64,000 nucleotides of DNA from Yersinia kristensenii (GTDB lineage: Bacteria; Pseudomonadota; Gammaproteobacteria; Enterobacterales; Enterobacteriaceae), in assembly GCF_900460525.1 (NCBI RefSeq), contig NZ_UHIY01000001.1, forward strand, positions 3,286,001 to 3,350,000, given 5' to 3'. Every line of letters begins with the position of its first letter. Position 1 is the stretch's first letter. Positions 18,039 to 31,502 of the stretch are shown here, one piece after another. The notes below the pieces were generated by a model. That model was not told where the DNA came from. It worked only from the letters and a program-made list of their open reading frames with translations, and did not search any database. The position numbers and the translations under genes were made by a program.

Positions 18039-18549
18039 AGTCTCTCCTTCTGATTTTATGGTGTTTTATAAGGAATGAACTATATCACCAATAAATCTTA
18101 ATGATAATTATTTGCATGAAAGTAATTTTTATAAACACAAGTCGCATAAGAACAATAGAAGAAACGCGCAAGGCGGCATTGATTGCTGCGGGTGCAGGGC
18201 AAGGCGCTATATTAAAAAGTTATTTATTATAGCCGATTTTATTTTTGAGCATCAGGCTGAGTCAAATTTGTCATATTGTATAAATCTTTATTTTTTTGAA
18301 AAATAAGGCTATTTCTCAAATTCGTGTCTAAAGACACCTTTTCACGGTTGCCATTCACTTTGCTTAGTACAAAAAAACATAAGCAACGGTTTTTTTGTAT
18401 TTGTTTGTCATGCCTATCCCCCGTAAATCTATTTCTACCCCTCGGACTTTGAAGCCGCCGCAGCATTATGGGTGATGTTCACTCACCGCCTATCTGTAAC
18501 GCCAGATTCTTTGGGTATATCAATCAGAATGAAATGAAAGGGGCTTAGT
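18039..18549. other. non-coding region between SIP gene and cbl
   Basis: Besides the Fur-like site near 18.1 kb I see only AT-rich sequence and the cbl ribosome binding site (AAAGGGG). The short ORFs here lack initiation signals and coding character. Confidence 0.5.
18100..18118 (-). promoter_or_regulatory. Fur-box candidate for the siderophore-interacting protein
   Basis: AATGATAATTATTTGCAT matches the Fur consensus at most positions (GATAAT-T-ATTTGC core), about 65 bases before the start codon on the minus strand. Confidence 0.6.
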
Positions 18550-19506
18550 ATGAATTTCCAACAGCTTAAAATTATTCGGGAATCAGCCCGTTGCAATTAC
18601 AATCTGACAGAAGTCGCGAATACATTATTTACTTCGCAGTCCGGTGTCAGCCGGCATATCCGCGAGTTAGAAGAAGAATTGGGCATTGAGATTTTTATCC
18701 GACGCGGAAAACGGCTGTTAGGGATGACTGAGCCGGGCAAAGAGTTACTGACCGTCGCGGAACGTATGTTAAATGATGCCAACCAAATACGCCGCCTGGC
18801 AGATGTATTTAGCAATAATGATAGCGGGCAGCTACATATAGCGACCACACATACGCAAGCGCGTTATAGCTTACCGCGGGTGATTAAAGAGTTTCGCTTG
18901 TTGTATCCGCAGGTCAAGTTAGTGATTAGCCAGGGAAATCCGCAAGAAATTGCCGCGATGTTGCAATCCGGTGAGGCTGATATTGGCATTGCCACTGAAT
19001 TATTGATGAGTGATGAATCCGTCGCGGTGTTTCCTTATTATCGCTGGCACCACGCGATTGTGGTGCCAGAAAATCACCCATTAACACAAGAATCGAACAT
19101 TACTCTGGAAACCTTGAGCACCTTGCCATTAATTACCTACCGACAAGGGATCACTGGGCGTTCACGTCTGGATAATGCGTTTAAAAATGCAGGATTAACC
19201 CCCGATATAGCCCTCAGCGCACAGGATTCTGATGTCATTAAAACCTATGTCGAGCTGGGCATGGGGGTAGGTATTCTGGCAGATATGTCTTATGAAGCAC
19301 ACCGTGACAAAGGTCTGGTGCGGCTCAATGCTGAGCATCTGTTTGATGCTAATACGGTATGGTTAGGGTTAAAACGGGGGCAGTTACAACGTAACTTTAT
19401 CTGGTTCTTTATCCAGCTGTGCAATCCAACACTTTCTCTGCATGACATTAAAGAGAAAGTGCTGGCGGAAGCGGTAGATGAAGTGGTGCTTGATTACGAA
19501 ATTTAG
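18550..19506 (+). CDS. cbl: Cbl, CysB-like LysR regulator of sulfonate-sulfur use
   Basis: A 318-residue LysR regulator very close to E. coli Cbl: MNFQQLKIIRESARCNYNLTEVAN, the helix-turn-helix LFTSQSGVSRHIRELEEELG, and LSAQDSDVIKTYVELGMGVG in the effector domain. Cbl activates sulfonate-sulfur genes (ssu, tau) under sulfate limitation and responds to adenosine phosphosulfate. ATG follows AAAGGGG. No ssu or tau genes are in the window, so its targets lie elsewhere. It differs from CysB by having the Cbl-type C-terminus (HLFDANTVWLGLKRG). Confidence 0.88.
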   Translation: MNFQQLKIIRESARCNYNLTEVANTLFTSQSGVSRHIRELEEELGIEIFIRRGKRLLGMTEPGKELLTVAERMLNDANQIRRLADVFSNNDSGQLHIATTHTQARYSLPRVIKEFRLLYPQVKLVISQGNPQEIAAMLQSGEADIGIATELLMSDESVAVFPYYRWHHAIVVPENHPLTQESNITLETLSTLPLITYRQGITGRSRLDNAFKNAGLTPDIALSAQDSDVIKTYVELGMGVGILADMSYEAHRDKGLVRLNAEHLFDANTVWLGLKRGQLQRNFIWFFIQLCNPTLSLHDIKEKVLAEAVDEVVLDYEI

Positions 19507-19544
19507 TCCATGAGTAAAATGGCCTGACGATTCTGACAAAATAG

Positions 19545-21326
19545 TCAGTCAAGATCATTATTGTTTGGGGTAAATCGCACTCGGACTTCTGTCCCGCCTG
19601 ACTCCCGTTGGCGAATATTACAATGCCCATTCAGGCTGGCGGCTCTATCCTGCATAATCATTAGACCGTAATGATTTGGCCGCTTACTGGCTTGGCCAAT
19701 CCCACAACCATTGTCGATAATTGACATGACGACATCATTTTGCTCGCTCATGACGTTGACGGCGGCCTGACTGGCGTGGGCATGTTTATAAATATTATTC
19801 AGTGCTTCCCGCGCGATATTAACCATATGAATGGCTTGATGGTTAGGAACCGCATCCGACGTTAAGTTGAAATCGAGTGTAATAGGCAAGTTGCTGCGCT
19901 CGCTGAATTCATTGACCAACGTTTGAAGTGCGGCCTGTAATGTCGCTGCATTGAGTTTCAAACGGAAAGTGGTGAGTAACTCACGCAGTTGGCGATAGGC
20001 GGTATTCAGTTCATCGCGCATTTGCTGAATCAATAACTTACTGGGTTCTGGTAAGTCCGGAACCTGAATTTGCAAACAGCTAATTTGTATTTTCAGACAA
20101 GAAAGTGACTGAGCGATGGAGTCATGCAGTTCGCGGGCAATAGCGGAACGCTCCTCCATCAGCAGTAATTGCTGCTGATGTCTGGCCTGACTTTCCAGTG
20201 CCAGTGTGCTGGTCAATTGCTCGACTAACATATTCACCAATTGTTGCTGATCTGAATTGAGCGGCGCTTCTGAAGGGAGCTTTGCCAGTAATAAACCATA
20301 TTGACCCAGCTTATCGGACAAACTCCAACTCAGAGATTCTCGTGATACTGCACGATCCGTAACAATAGATGAACCGCTAATGGTTAATTGTGTTGGGCGA
20401 TTTTGTGGTGGTAAATATTCACCATCTAAAGTATCAGTCAGTTGCGAGCGGTAAAGGTGATTTTCATACAGACAAATTTGTACATTTTCCAGTGGTGTCA
20501 GGGTTTGTAATTGCTCAATCACGGGCACCAAACGTTCGCTGAGCGGCTGGTGGGTATGCAACTGGCGGCTGCTATGATAAAGGAAAGCCAAAACTTGGTT
20601 TTTCTGTTGTAAATCAGCCGTTTTCTGGGCAACGCGCTGCTCCAGGTCACTGTATATTAAAGAAAGTTCCTGTGACATGCGGTTTAATGCCGTTCCTAGC
20701 ATCCCCATTTCGTCTCGCTGATAGGGCTGAGTGAAGCGCTGGCTGAAATCACCGCGTCCGATAGCATTCGCCATTGAGATCAATTGCATCCATGGGCGCA
20801 ATAAACGGCGACGGAGATAATAAATAGTGGCGATCATCAGCCCCAGAGTCAGCACAATAAAAACTAACTGAATCATGGTCACTAGCAATAGACGTTGCTC
20901 AGTTTTATGGTCAATAGCAAGCACCAATGCATCTAGTTGGTGAACAAAATCGGCCACATTGGTAGCAACATCATCGGGTTGTTTAGCTTGCAGCAGTTGT
21001 GGTTTTAAGGTGGTTTGCCAGTAACGTTCGATTTGCTGATATTGCTGGGTTAAGCCCTCCCGCTGGAGTGCGAGCTGTAGATCACCGCTGGTTTTATCTT
21101 GCTCCAGCGCCGCCAGATAGGGCAAATCTCCCTTATCTAGCGGCACCATGGAAAGGAGCCGGTAGCTTTGCATACGCAGAGAACCCGCTTTATTAATAGC
21201 GTGCGCATTACCTTGAATGCTTTGAGCCATCCATGACGAAATCGTCATGCCCGCCAACCCCAACATGCCCAGTAGTATCATCAGTAAAGCAATCTGATTA
21301 ACTAATGGAATTAGGTAACGTTTCAT
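19545..21326 (-). CDS. narX: NarX-like nitrate/nitrite sensor histidine kinase
   Basis: An inner-membrane sensor of 593 residues. Two N-terminal membrane helices flank a periplasmic nitrate-sensing domain whose P-box (HAINKAGSLRMQSYRLL) is intact. A HAMP linker, a GAF-like/cysteine-poor central module and a HisKA_3 kinase domain follow, with the phospho-His in ARELHDSIAQSL and the ATP-lid motifs DNGCGIG and GGTEVRV. The length and LSCLKIQISCLQIQ favour NarX over NarQ (566 residues in E. coli). No response regulator gene is adjacent, so NarL or NarP must be encoded elsewhere, as for E. coli narQ. Confidence 0.82.
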   Translation of the reverse strand: MKRYLIPLVNQIALLMILLGMLGLAGMTISSWMAQSIQGNAHAINKAGSLRMQSYRLLSMVPLDKGDLPYLAALEQDKTSGDLQLALQREGLTQQYQQIERYWQTTLKPQLLQAKQPDDVATNVADFVHQLDALVLAIDHKTEQRLLLVTMIQLVFIVLTLGLMIATIYYLRRRLLRPWMQLISMANAIGRGDFSQRFTQPYQRDEMGMLGTALNRMSQELSLIYSDLEQRVAQKTADLQQKNQVLAFLYHSSRQLHTHQPLSERLVPVIEQLQTLTPLENVQICLYENHLYRSQLTDTLDGEYLPPQNRPTQLTISGSSIVTDRAVSRESLSWSLSDKLGQYGLLLAKLPSEAPLNSDQQQLVNMLVEQLTSTLALESQARHQQQLLLMEERSAIARELHDSIAQSLSCLKIQISCLQIQVPDLPEPSKLLIQQMRDELNTAYRQLRELLTTFRLKLNAATLQAALQTLVNEFSERSNLPITLDFNLTSDAVPNHQAIHMVNIAREALNNIYKHAHASQAAVNVMSEQNDVVMSIIDNGCGIGQASKRPNHYGLMIMQDRAASLNGHCNIRQRESGGTEVRVRFTPNNNDLD

Positions 21327-21391
21327 AAAGTGGTATTCCTTTGACCCATAAGCGTGGCAACCTTGCCGTGTTTAATCCCGCAATGTTAGCG

Positions 21392-21559
21392 TTAGTGGGA
21401 TTTCATACCGGCGGCAGTCATCATCATACGGAACAGCATGGAAACTGCCAATAAAGCCAGCACACTGCCGCACCAGATAAACAACATCCAACCGACTTTC
21501 TTCCACCATGGAGATTTCACGGACTCAATTGGCTGGGAAGATGATGGTGATTTAATCAT
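21392..21559 (-). CDS. DUF2474-type small membrane protein of the cytochrome bd operon
   Basis: A 55-residue protein with one membrane helix (about 21-45), preceded by a basic segment containing WWKKVGWM. Its ATG directly abuts the TGA of the oxidase subunit II gene, so it is almost certainly translated from the same transcript. Small proteins of this family follow CioAB-type bd oxidases in proteobacteria, where CydX-like subunits stabilise the complex. Membership in DUF2474 is my reading of the length, position and tryptophan-rich start. It is easily missed in annotation because of its size. Confidence 0.8.
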   Translation of the reverse strand: MIKSPSSSQPIESVKSPWWKKVGWMLFIWCGSVLALLAVSMLFRMMMTAAGMKSH

Positions 21560-22570
21560 TCAGTGATAACCCTGTTCGTGATTGATTTTCCCTCGGAATA
21601 CATAGTAGCTCCAGAAGGTATAAACCAGAATGATTGGGATAATAAACAGTGCGCCGACCAGCATGAATCCCAAACTTTGTGGTGGGGCGGCTGCTTGCCA
21701 TAAAGTTATTGATGGCGGAATAAGATAAGGCCAAATGCTGATACCTAACCCGCTGTAGCCCAAAAACACTAACAACAAGGTCAACAGGAACGGGGCATAA
21801 TGCCCGCGATGCTTGACGGCGCGCAGTAAAGCCCAGCTGGCCAATAGCACCAATAATGGCACTGGCAGGAACCAGAAAAGATTGGGTAAGCTGAACCAAC
21901 GCGCTGCAATTTGTGGGTGGCTCAGGGGGGTCCACACGCTGATAATGGCAATAATAAGCAACATCATCAGTGTCAGCGGCCGTGCCAGTTTATTCATTAC
22001 TTGCTGCACATGGCCGTCGGTTTTCATGATGAGCCAGGTACAGCCAAGCAGAGCATACGCAATGACCAGACCCAAGCCGCAGAACAGGGCAAAAGGGGTA
22101 AACCAATCAAATGGCCCGCCACTGTAGCTGCGCCCGGTGACCGGGAAGCCGCGAATAAATGCACCGACTACCATGCCTTGTGTGAAAGTGGCAATCAGCG
22201 AACCGCCAATAAAGGCTTTATCCCAGATATGCTGTTTTTCCTGACTGGCTTTAAAACGAAACTCAAATGCAACACCACGGAAAATTAGCCCCAGCAGCAT
22301 TAAAGTCAGCGGAATAGCCAAGGCATCGAGAATAACCGCGTAAGCCAGTGGGAAAGCCCCCAATAGCGCTGCGCCGCCCAGTACCAGCCAGGTTTCATTG
22401 CCATCCCACACCGGGGCGACGCTGTTCATCATTAAGTCCCGATCCCGGCTGTTTTTAACCAGCGGGAACAGAATGCCAATCCCTAAATCAAAGCCATCCA
22501 TCACCACGTACATCATGGTGCTGAAGACAATAATGACAAACCAAATCAATGGAAGATCAATACCCATCAT
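21560..22570 (-). CDS. cytochrome bd-type ubiquinol oxidase subunit II (CydB/CioB family)
   Basis: An inner-membrane protein of 336 residues with about eight to nine helices. It has the typical CydB start (MGIDLPLIWFVIIVFSTMMYVVMDGFDLGIGIL), including the conserved DGFDLG, and the WDGNETWLVLGG segment. It pairs with subunit I to hold the haems. It overlaps the cydA-like gene by four bases and is followed without gap by a small third subunit candidate. The family reduces O2 to water with quinol and contributes to the proton gradient without pumping. Confidence 0.9.
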   Translation of the reverse strand: MMGIDLPLIWFVIIVFSTMMYVVMDGFDLGIGILFPLVKNSRDRDLMMNSVAPVWDGNETWLVLGGAALLGAFPLAYAVILDALAIPLTLMLLGLIFRGVAFEFRFKASQEKQHIWDKAFIGGSLIATFTQGMVVGAFIRGFPVTGRSYSGGPFDWFTPFALFCGLGLVIAYALLGCTWLIMKTDGHVQQVMNKLARPLTLMMLLIIAIISVWTPLSHPQIAARWFSLPNLFWFLPVPLLVLLASWALLRAVKHRGHYAPFLLTLLLVFLGYSGLGISIWPYLIPPSITLWQAAAPPQSLGFMLVGALFIIPIILVYTFWSYYVFRGKINHEQGYH

Positions 22571-24021
22571 GAGCTCCTATTCTGGCTAGGGTCAGCTGTC
22601 AATAAATCACCATCAGCATTAAGCGGTTCACGGACTGCTGACAGAGGGCGGGCTGGCGTAGCGTGTTGACCGGGGCCACCTTTATCTTGTTGATGACCTT
22701 CATGCGCTTTTGGCCCTTTGCGGATGAGCCGCATCATATAGGCGTAGCCCACACCAAAGACGGAGCCATACACCAGAATGAATATCAGCAGGCTAATGCT
22801 CATATGTATCTCACCATGGGATGACACGGCGTCACTGGTGCGCTGTAAACCATAAACAATCCACGGCTGGCGGCCCACTTCGGTGGTAAACCAGCCCGCC
22901 AGAATAGCAATCAACCCTGATGGCCCCATCCACAGCACAAAATAAAGGAAGGGGCGCGATTGATACAAACCACCACGCCAACGGAGCCATAAACTCCAAA
23001 AACCGGCCAAAATCATTAACATGCCTAACCCAACCATAATGCGGAAAGACCAAAAAACAATGGTTGAGTTAGGGCGATCTTCTGGTGGGAAAGATTTCAG
23101 CGCTGGGATCTGTTTTTCCAGGCTGTGAGTCAGAATAAGGCTGCCTAAATAGGGGATTTCCAGTGCAAAATGGGTTTTTTCTTGCTTCATGTCCGGCCAG
23201 CCAAACAGGATCAGTGGCGTAGGTTCACCGGGTTTATTTTCCCAGTGGCCTTCAATGGCTGCAATTTTAGCCGGTTGATATTCCAGCGTATTCAGGCCAT
23301 GGGCATCACCAATAACGGCTTGAAGTGGGGCGACAATCAAGGCCATCCACATTGCCATTGACAGCATTTTTCGCATCGCGGGTGTATCGCGTTTGCGCAG
23401 TAAATGCCAGGCGGCAGAAGCACCGACAAAGAATGCCGAGGCCAGAAAAGCGGCGGTTGACATGTGCAGCAAGCGGTAGGGGAAAGAGGGGTTGAATATC
23501 ACTTTTAGCCAGTCAACCGGTACCACTTGCCCATTAATCACTTCAAAGCCTTGGGGCGTCTGCATCCAGCTATTGGACGCTAATATCCAGAAGGTCGACA
23601 TGAGGGTTCCCAATGCCACCATGCAGGTGGCAAAGAAATGCAAACCGGGGCCAACACGATTCCAGCCAAATAACATCACACCGAGGAAACCGGCTTCGAG
23701 GAAGAAAGCCGTAAGGACTTCATACGTCAGCAGCGGACCGGTAATACTGCCCGCAAATTCAGAGAAAAAGCTCCAGTTGGTGCCAAACTGGTAGGCCATA
23801 ACCAGACCAGAAACCACGCCCATACCAAAGTTGACGGCAAAGATTTTTGACCAGAAATGGTAAAGATCGCGGTAATCCTCATTTTTGGTTTTTAGCCATA
23901 AACCTTCGAGAACCGCCAGAAAACTGGCCAGCCCAATAGTGATGGCTGGGAAGATGATATGGAACGAAATGGTGAAAGCGAATTGGATTCTGGCCAACTC
24001 GAGAGCGGTTAAGCCAAACAT
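22567..24021 (-). CDS. cytochrome bd-type ubiquinol oxidase subunit I (short Q-loop, CioA type)
   Basis: The catalytic subunit, 484 residues from the ATG at 24021 (MFGLTALELARIQF) behind GAGG. The His ligand in SFHIIFPAI and the GRQPWIVYG quinol-oxidase signature are present. The hydrophilic Q-loop lacks the C-terminal insertion of E. coli CydA, placing it in the short-Q-loop group that includes the cyanide-insensitive CioAB of Pseudomonas. Cyanide resistance itself cannot be read from sequence. The operon continues with subunit II and a small protein, and a MocR-type regulator is divergent. Confidence 0.88.
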   Translation of the reverse strand: MFGLTALELARIQFAFTISFHIIFPAITIGLASFLAVLEGLWLKTKNEDYRDLYHFWSKIFAVNFGMGVVSGLVMAYQFGTNWSFFSEFAGSITGPLLTYEVLTAFFLEAGFLGVMLFGWNRVGPGLHFFATCMVALGTLMSTFWILASNSWMQTPQGFEVINGQVVPVDWLKVIFNPSFPYRLLHMSTAAFLASAFFVGASAAWHLLRKRDTPAMRKMLSMAMWMALIVAPLQAVIGDAHGLNTLEYQPAKIAAIEGHWENKPGEPTPLILFGWPDMKQEKTHFALEIPYLGSLILTHSLEKQIPALKSFPPEDRPNSTIVFWSFRIMVGLGMLMILAGFWSLWLRWRGGLYQSRPFLYFVLWMGPSGLIAILAGWFTTEVGRQPWIVYGLQRTSDAVSSHGEIHMSISLLIFILVYGSVFGVGYAYMMRLIRKGPKAHEGHQQDKGGPGQHATPARPLSAVREPLNADGDLLTADPSQNRSS

Positions 24022-24204
24022 AGCGACCTCGCTGTAAACATGGTACTGCCTCATCAATCTATAAAATAAATCGCGCCATATTGATTATTCGGGAGAGACG
24101 CAGCGGGCGATTATTTCGGGTGTAAACTTGGCAGTTAGTTAACCATAAGTTAAAGTGGCTATAATAGTGACAATTAATTCAATCTTACCTATAACAGTTG
24201 GCTT

Positions 24205-25635
24205 ATGACGCGATATGAACAATTAGCGCAACAAATTCGGGCGCAAATACAATCCAAGGTCTGGCAAGCGGGTGACAAACTGCCTTCATTGCGGGAAAGT
24301 TGTAAGCAATCGGGGTTAAGTTTAATGACTGTGGTGCAGTCTTATCAGTTACTCGAAAGTCAGGGGTGGATCGTGGCGCGCCCGCAATCGGGGTATTATG
24401 TTGCTTCGCGCCCAACCCAATTGCCCCAGCCACAGCGCGGCAAAAAACTGCATCTGGATGAGCAGGTAGACATTAATACCTTTATTTTCGATGTGCTACA
24501 GGCGGGAAAAGATCCGGCCATTATGCCGTTGGGTTCCGCATTTCCAGACCCCAGCTTATTGCTTCAACCCCGCTTGTCACGTGCGCTGGCCGGCGTCGCG
24601 CGCAAAATATCACCCCAGAGCTCAATGACGAACTTGCCGCCGGGCAATGAAAGTTTACGGCGCAATATTGCTCAGCGTTATGCCGCCAGTGGGATGAATG
24701 TTTCACCGGAGGAAATTGTGATTACCGCCGGTGCGATGGAGTCGCTTAGCTTGAGTTTACAGGCGGTCACGCAACCCGGAGATTGGGTAGTGATTGAATC
24801 GCCAGCATTTTATGGTGCATTGCAGGCTATCGAGCGTTTGCGCTTAAAAGCTATCGCCATTACGACACATCCCCAGCAGGGAATGGATCTCGATGCGTTG
24901 GAGCAGGTCATCAATCAGTACCCCATCAAAGCCTGTTGGTTAATGACGCATTTCCAGAATCCGCTGGGCTGTACCATGTCTTGGCCACAGAAAAAACGGC
25001 TGGTGGGGTTGTTGCAACAACATAATATTTCGCTGATTGAAGATGATGTTTATGGCGAATTGTATTTCGGCGCTGAGCGCCCCTTACCGGCCAAAGCTCT
25101 TGATCAACACCGGCAAATTCTGCATTGTTCCTCTTTTTCTAAATGTCTGGCTCCGGGGTTTCGCGTGGGGTGGGTCGCGGCGGGCGAACACGCGCAGCGG
25201 GTGCAACATCTGCAATTGATGAGTACGGTTTCCGCCAGTGTTCCGACTCAGTTAGCTATTGCAGATTATCTCAGCCAAGGGGGATACGATACTCACCTGC
25301 GCCGCTTGCGCCGCATTATGGAACAGCGGCTCAACGCGCTGCGCCAGGCGGTGGTTGAACACTTTCCCAAAAATGTCAAAATCAGTCACCCCGCAGGGGG
25401 ATATTTCTTATGGTTGGAACTGGAACCGCCTTTCAATGCCAGTGAGTTATACCAGCGAGCACTGGCGCAGGGGGTTAGTATTGCGCCGGGACGAATGTTT
25501 ACTACAGGCAAGCAATTTGATCACTGTTTTCGTCTGAATGCTTCATTTGCCTGGTCAGATCAAAGTGAAAAGGCCATTCGCATTTTAGCTATGTTGATAA
25601 CTCAACTGACCCGTGCTGACGATAGCTCTTATTAG
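24205..25635 (+). CDS. MocR-type regulator, GntR wHTH fused to PLP aminotransferase fold (YdcR-like)
   Basis: A 476-residue fusion. Residues 1-75 form a GntR-type winged helix-turn-helix (WQAGDKLPSLRESCKQSGLSLMTV). A linker follows, then a fold-type I aminotransferase domain (about 110-470) with the PLP lysine in SSFSKCLAPGFRVGW and the Asp in ISLIEDDVYGE. It is closest in memory to E. coli YdcR. MocR regulators use the PLP domain as a sensor, often for amino acids or vitamin B6, and usually regulate a divergent gene. Here the divergent operon is the bd-type oxidase, about 185 bases away, which is an unusual target. Confidence 0.85.
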   Translation: MTRYEQLAQQIRAQIQSKVWQAGDKLPSLRESCKQSGLSLMTVVQSYQLLESQGWIVARPQSGYYVASRPTQLPQPQRGKKLHLDEQVDINTFIFDVLQAGKDPAIMPLGSAFPDPSLLLQPRLSRALAGVARKISPQSSMTNLPPGNESLRRNIAQRYAASGMNVSPEEIVITAGAMESLSLSLQAVTQPGDWVVIESPAFYGALQAIERLRLKAIAITTHPQQGMDLDALEQVINQYPIKACWLMTHFQNPLGCTMSWPQKKRLVGLLQQHNISLIEDDVYGELYFGAERPLPAKALDQHRQILHCSSFSKCLAPGFRVGWVAAGEHAQRVQHLQLMSTVSASVPTQLAIADYLSQGGYDTHLRRLRRIMEQRLNALRQAVVEHFPKNVKISHPAGGYFLWLELEPPFNASELYQRALAQGVSIAPGRMFTTGKQFDHCFRLNASFAWSDQSEKAIRILAMLITQLTRADDSSY

Positions 25636-25955
25636 CCCGGCAGTCTTTCCTCAAAACCTGCTACTGATCCGCAATATTCTGCTTCTCAATACAATCAAGC
25701 TGGCGGCGCCAGAAAATGGCGCTATAGCCGCATGATCTTCTGCTGAAATGACCGTCTTCTTTTTACTTTCACTGCTGTGATAAATAAACGCGTTATGCAT
25801 AAACGGCTTAATGCCACACATCATACCTACTTTTTCAACAGCAGAAATGCACTGAATTGATGCGCTCAATGCTCATTTATAGGGCGCTAAGAATATTCTT
25901 TGTTGATTTTATGTTGCCAAAGTGTGATCTGGCAGGGCAAAAATCAAAATTGGCA

Positions 25956-25973
25956 TTGAATGCATATAATTTC
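25956..25973 (+). promoter_or_regulatory. ARG-box candidate 1 upstream of astC
   Basis: TTGAATGCATATAATTTC resembles the 18-base ARG box (TGAAT-N4-ATTCA core), with a good left half and a degenerate right half. ArgR activates the ast operon in enterobacteria. Confidence 0.45.
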
Positions 25974-26032
25974 GAGCAAAACCGCTCAAATAGGTCAATT
26001 TATCCGCTAAAAGACAGTATGAATGCTGGCTA

Positions 26033-26050
26033 TCTGCATAATTATGCATT
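26033..26050 (+). promoter_or_regulatory. ARG-box candidate 2 upstream of astC
   Basis: TGCATAATTATGCA is a perfect palindrome differing in one base per arm from the ARG-box core TGAATAATTATTCA. It lies 54 bases before the sigma-54 promoter, a suitable place for an activator. Confidence 0.55.
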
Positions 26051-26054
26051 TTAA

Positions 26055-27491
<1,437 letters not shown>

Positions 27492-27520
27492 CACTTATGC
27501 TGTCAGCAAGGACCTTGAAT

Positions 27521-30036
<2,516 letters not shown>

Positions 30037-30077
30037 CTTAATGACCTGATAGCCCATAGGCGCGAGCGGAGAATACC

Positions 30078-31421
30078 ATGGCCGGATATGAAGTGAACTT
30101 CGATGGATTGGTTGGGCTGACCCATCACTATGCGGGATTATCTTTTGGCAATGAAGCCTCCGCCAAACATCAAAATGCACTCTCCAACCCGAGGCTAGCG
30201 GCAAAACAGGGTTTGCTGAAAATGAAAACGTTGGCTGATTTAGGCTACAAGCAGGGCATATTGCCACCGCAGGAACGCCCCGCGATAGGTTTTTTACGCC
30301 AACTAGGATTCAGTGGTTCAGATGAACAAGTCTTGAGTGAAGTCGCCCGCAAATCGCCGCGCCTACTGTCGGCGGTGAGTTCCGCATCATCAATGTGGAC
30401 GGCGAATGCGGCAACCGTCTCGCCCTCCGCTGATAGTGCTGACGGACGGGTTCATTTTACTGTCGCAAACTTGAACAATAAATTTCATCGGGCTATTGAG
30501 GTCAATACCACATCAGCAATACTAAAAAGCGTTTTCAATAACCATCGTCATTTTGTTCACCACGACGCCTTGCCTTCGGTCGAGTTATTTGGCGATGAAG
30601 GCGCGGCCAACCATAACCGTTTGGGGGGAGAGTATGACCACCCAGCAATTCAGGTCTTTGTTTATGGTCGTCAAGGGTTTGAGAGTGGAGCCGCGCCCAG
30701 CCGATATCCTGCCCGGCAAACATTAGAGGCCAGCGAGGCCGTAGCGCGTTTACATTTATTAGACCCTGACCGGGCTGTTTTTATTCAGCAAAATCCAGCG
30801 GTTATCGATCAAGGCGTATTTCACAACGACGTTATCGCGGTCAGTAATCAAAACGTGTTATTCCACCATCAACACGCATTCGTACCCGATATTCAGGTAA
30901 TGGATAGTTTGCGGCGCAAGATGGCGCGAATTGAGCAGCAACTGATCACCATTGAAGTGCCCGCTGCACAGGTTTCTGTTGGACAAGCGGTATCGACCTA
31001 TCTGTTTAACAGCCAGTTATTGAATAAACCCAATGGCAAGATGCTGCTAGTCATTCCACAAGAATCACAAGAAAGCCCGGCGGTGTGGGGATATCTATCT
31101 GAACTAATAAACAGTGGCGGCCCAATCGATGAAGTCAGGGTCTTTGACCTACGCGAAAGTATGCGCAATGGCGGTGGGCCCGCCTGTTTGCGTTTGCGCG
31201 TCGTACTAAATGAAACAGAGTTAGCTGCGGTGAATAGCAGAGTGATGATGACCCCAGCACTCTTTGTTGCACTGAATAATTGGATCGATCAGCATTATCG
31301 CGATCGTTTGCAGTTTAAGGACTTAGCAGACCCGCAGTTATTGCAAGAGGGGCGACAAGCATTGGACGAACTGACGAAGATACTTAACCTTGGCTCAATA
31401 TATCCGTTCCAGAATCATTAA
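30078..31421 (+). CDS. astB: AstB N-succinylarginine dihydrolase
   Basis: Hydrolyses N2-succinylarginine to N2-succinylornithine, CO2 and two ammonia, step two of AST and the nitrogen-releasing step. The 447-residue protein has the amidinotransferase-type propeller. The catalytic Cys is in [13 protein letters not shown] near residue 369 and the His region is [11 protein letters not shown] near residue 250. Starts [25 protein letters not shown] as is usual for the family (ATG 30078). The gap after astD is 41 bases. Confidence 0.96.
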   Translation: MAGYEVNFDGLVGLTHHYAGLSFGNEASAKHQNALSNPRLAAKQGLLKMKTLADLGYKQGILPPQERPAIGFLRQLGFSGSDEQVLSEVARKSPRLLSAVSSASSMWTANAATVSPSADSADGRVHFTVANLNNKFHRAIEVNTTSAILKSVFNNHRHFVHHDALPSVELFGDEGAANHNRLGGEYDHPAIQVFVYGRQGFESGAAPSRYPARQTLEASEAVARLHLLDPDRAVFIQQNPAVIDQGVFHNDVIAVSNQNVLFHHQHAFVPDIQVMDSLRRKMARIEQQLITIEVPAAQVSVGQAVSTYLFNSQLLNKPNGKMLLVIPQESQESPAVWGYLSELINSGGPIDEVRVFDLRESMRNGGGPACLRLRVVLNETELAAVNSRVMMTPALFVALNNWIDQHYRDRLQFKDLADPQLLQEGRQALDELTKILNLGSIYPFQNH

Positions 31422-31502
31422 TAAAAACAAGGCTATTAGCCAACAAATCAACCATCCAGCGGCATGCGCCATAAAACGCAGCAGTAGACGAAAGGAATGA
31501 TA

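Noticed and set aside
25848..25865. Possible NtrC site upstream of astC (TGCAC...ATGCG)
   Set aside because: Only the left half fits TGCACC; right half is too degenerate to claim.
25651..25869. 72-codon minus-strand ORF upstream of astC
   Set aside because: No initiation signal and no recognisable protein character; the region is a promoter zone.
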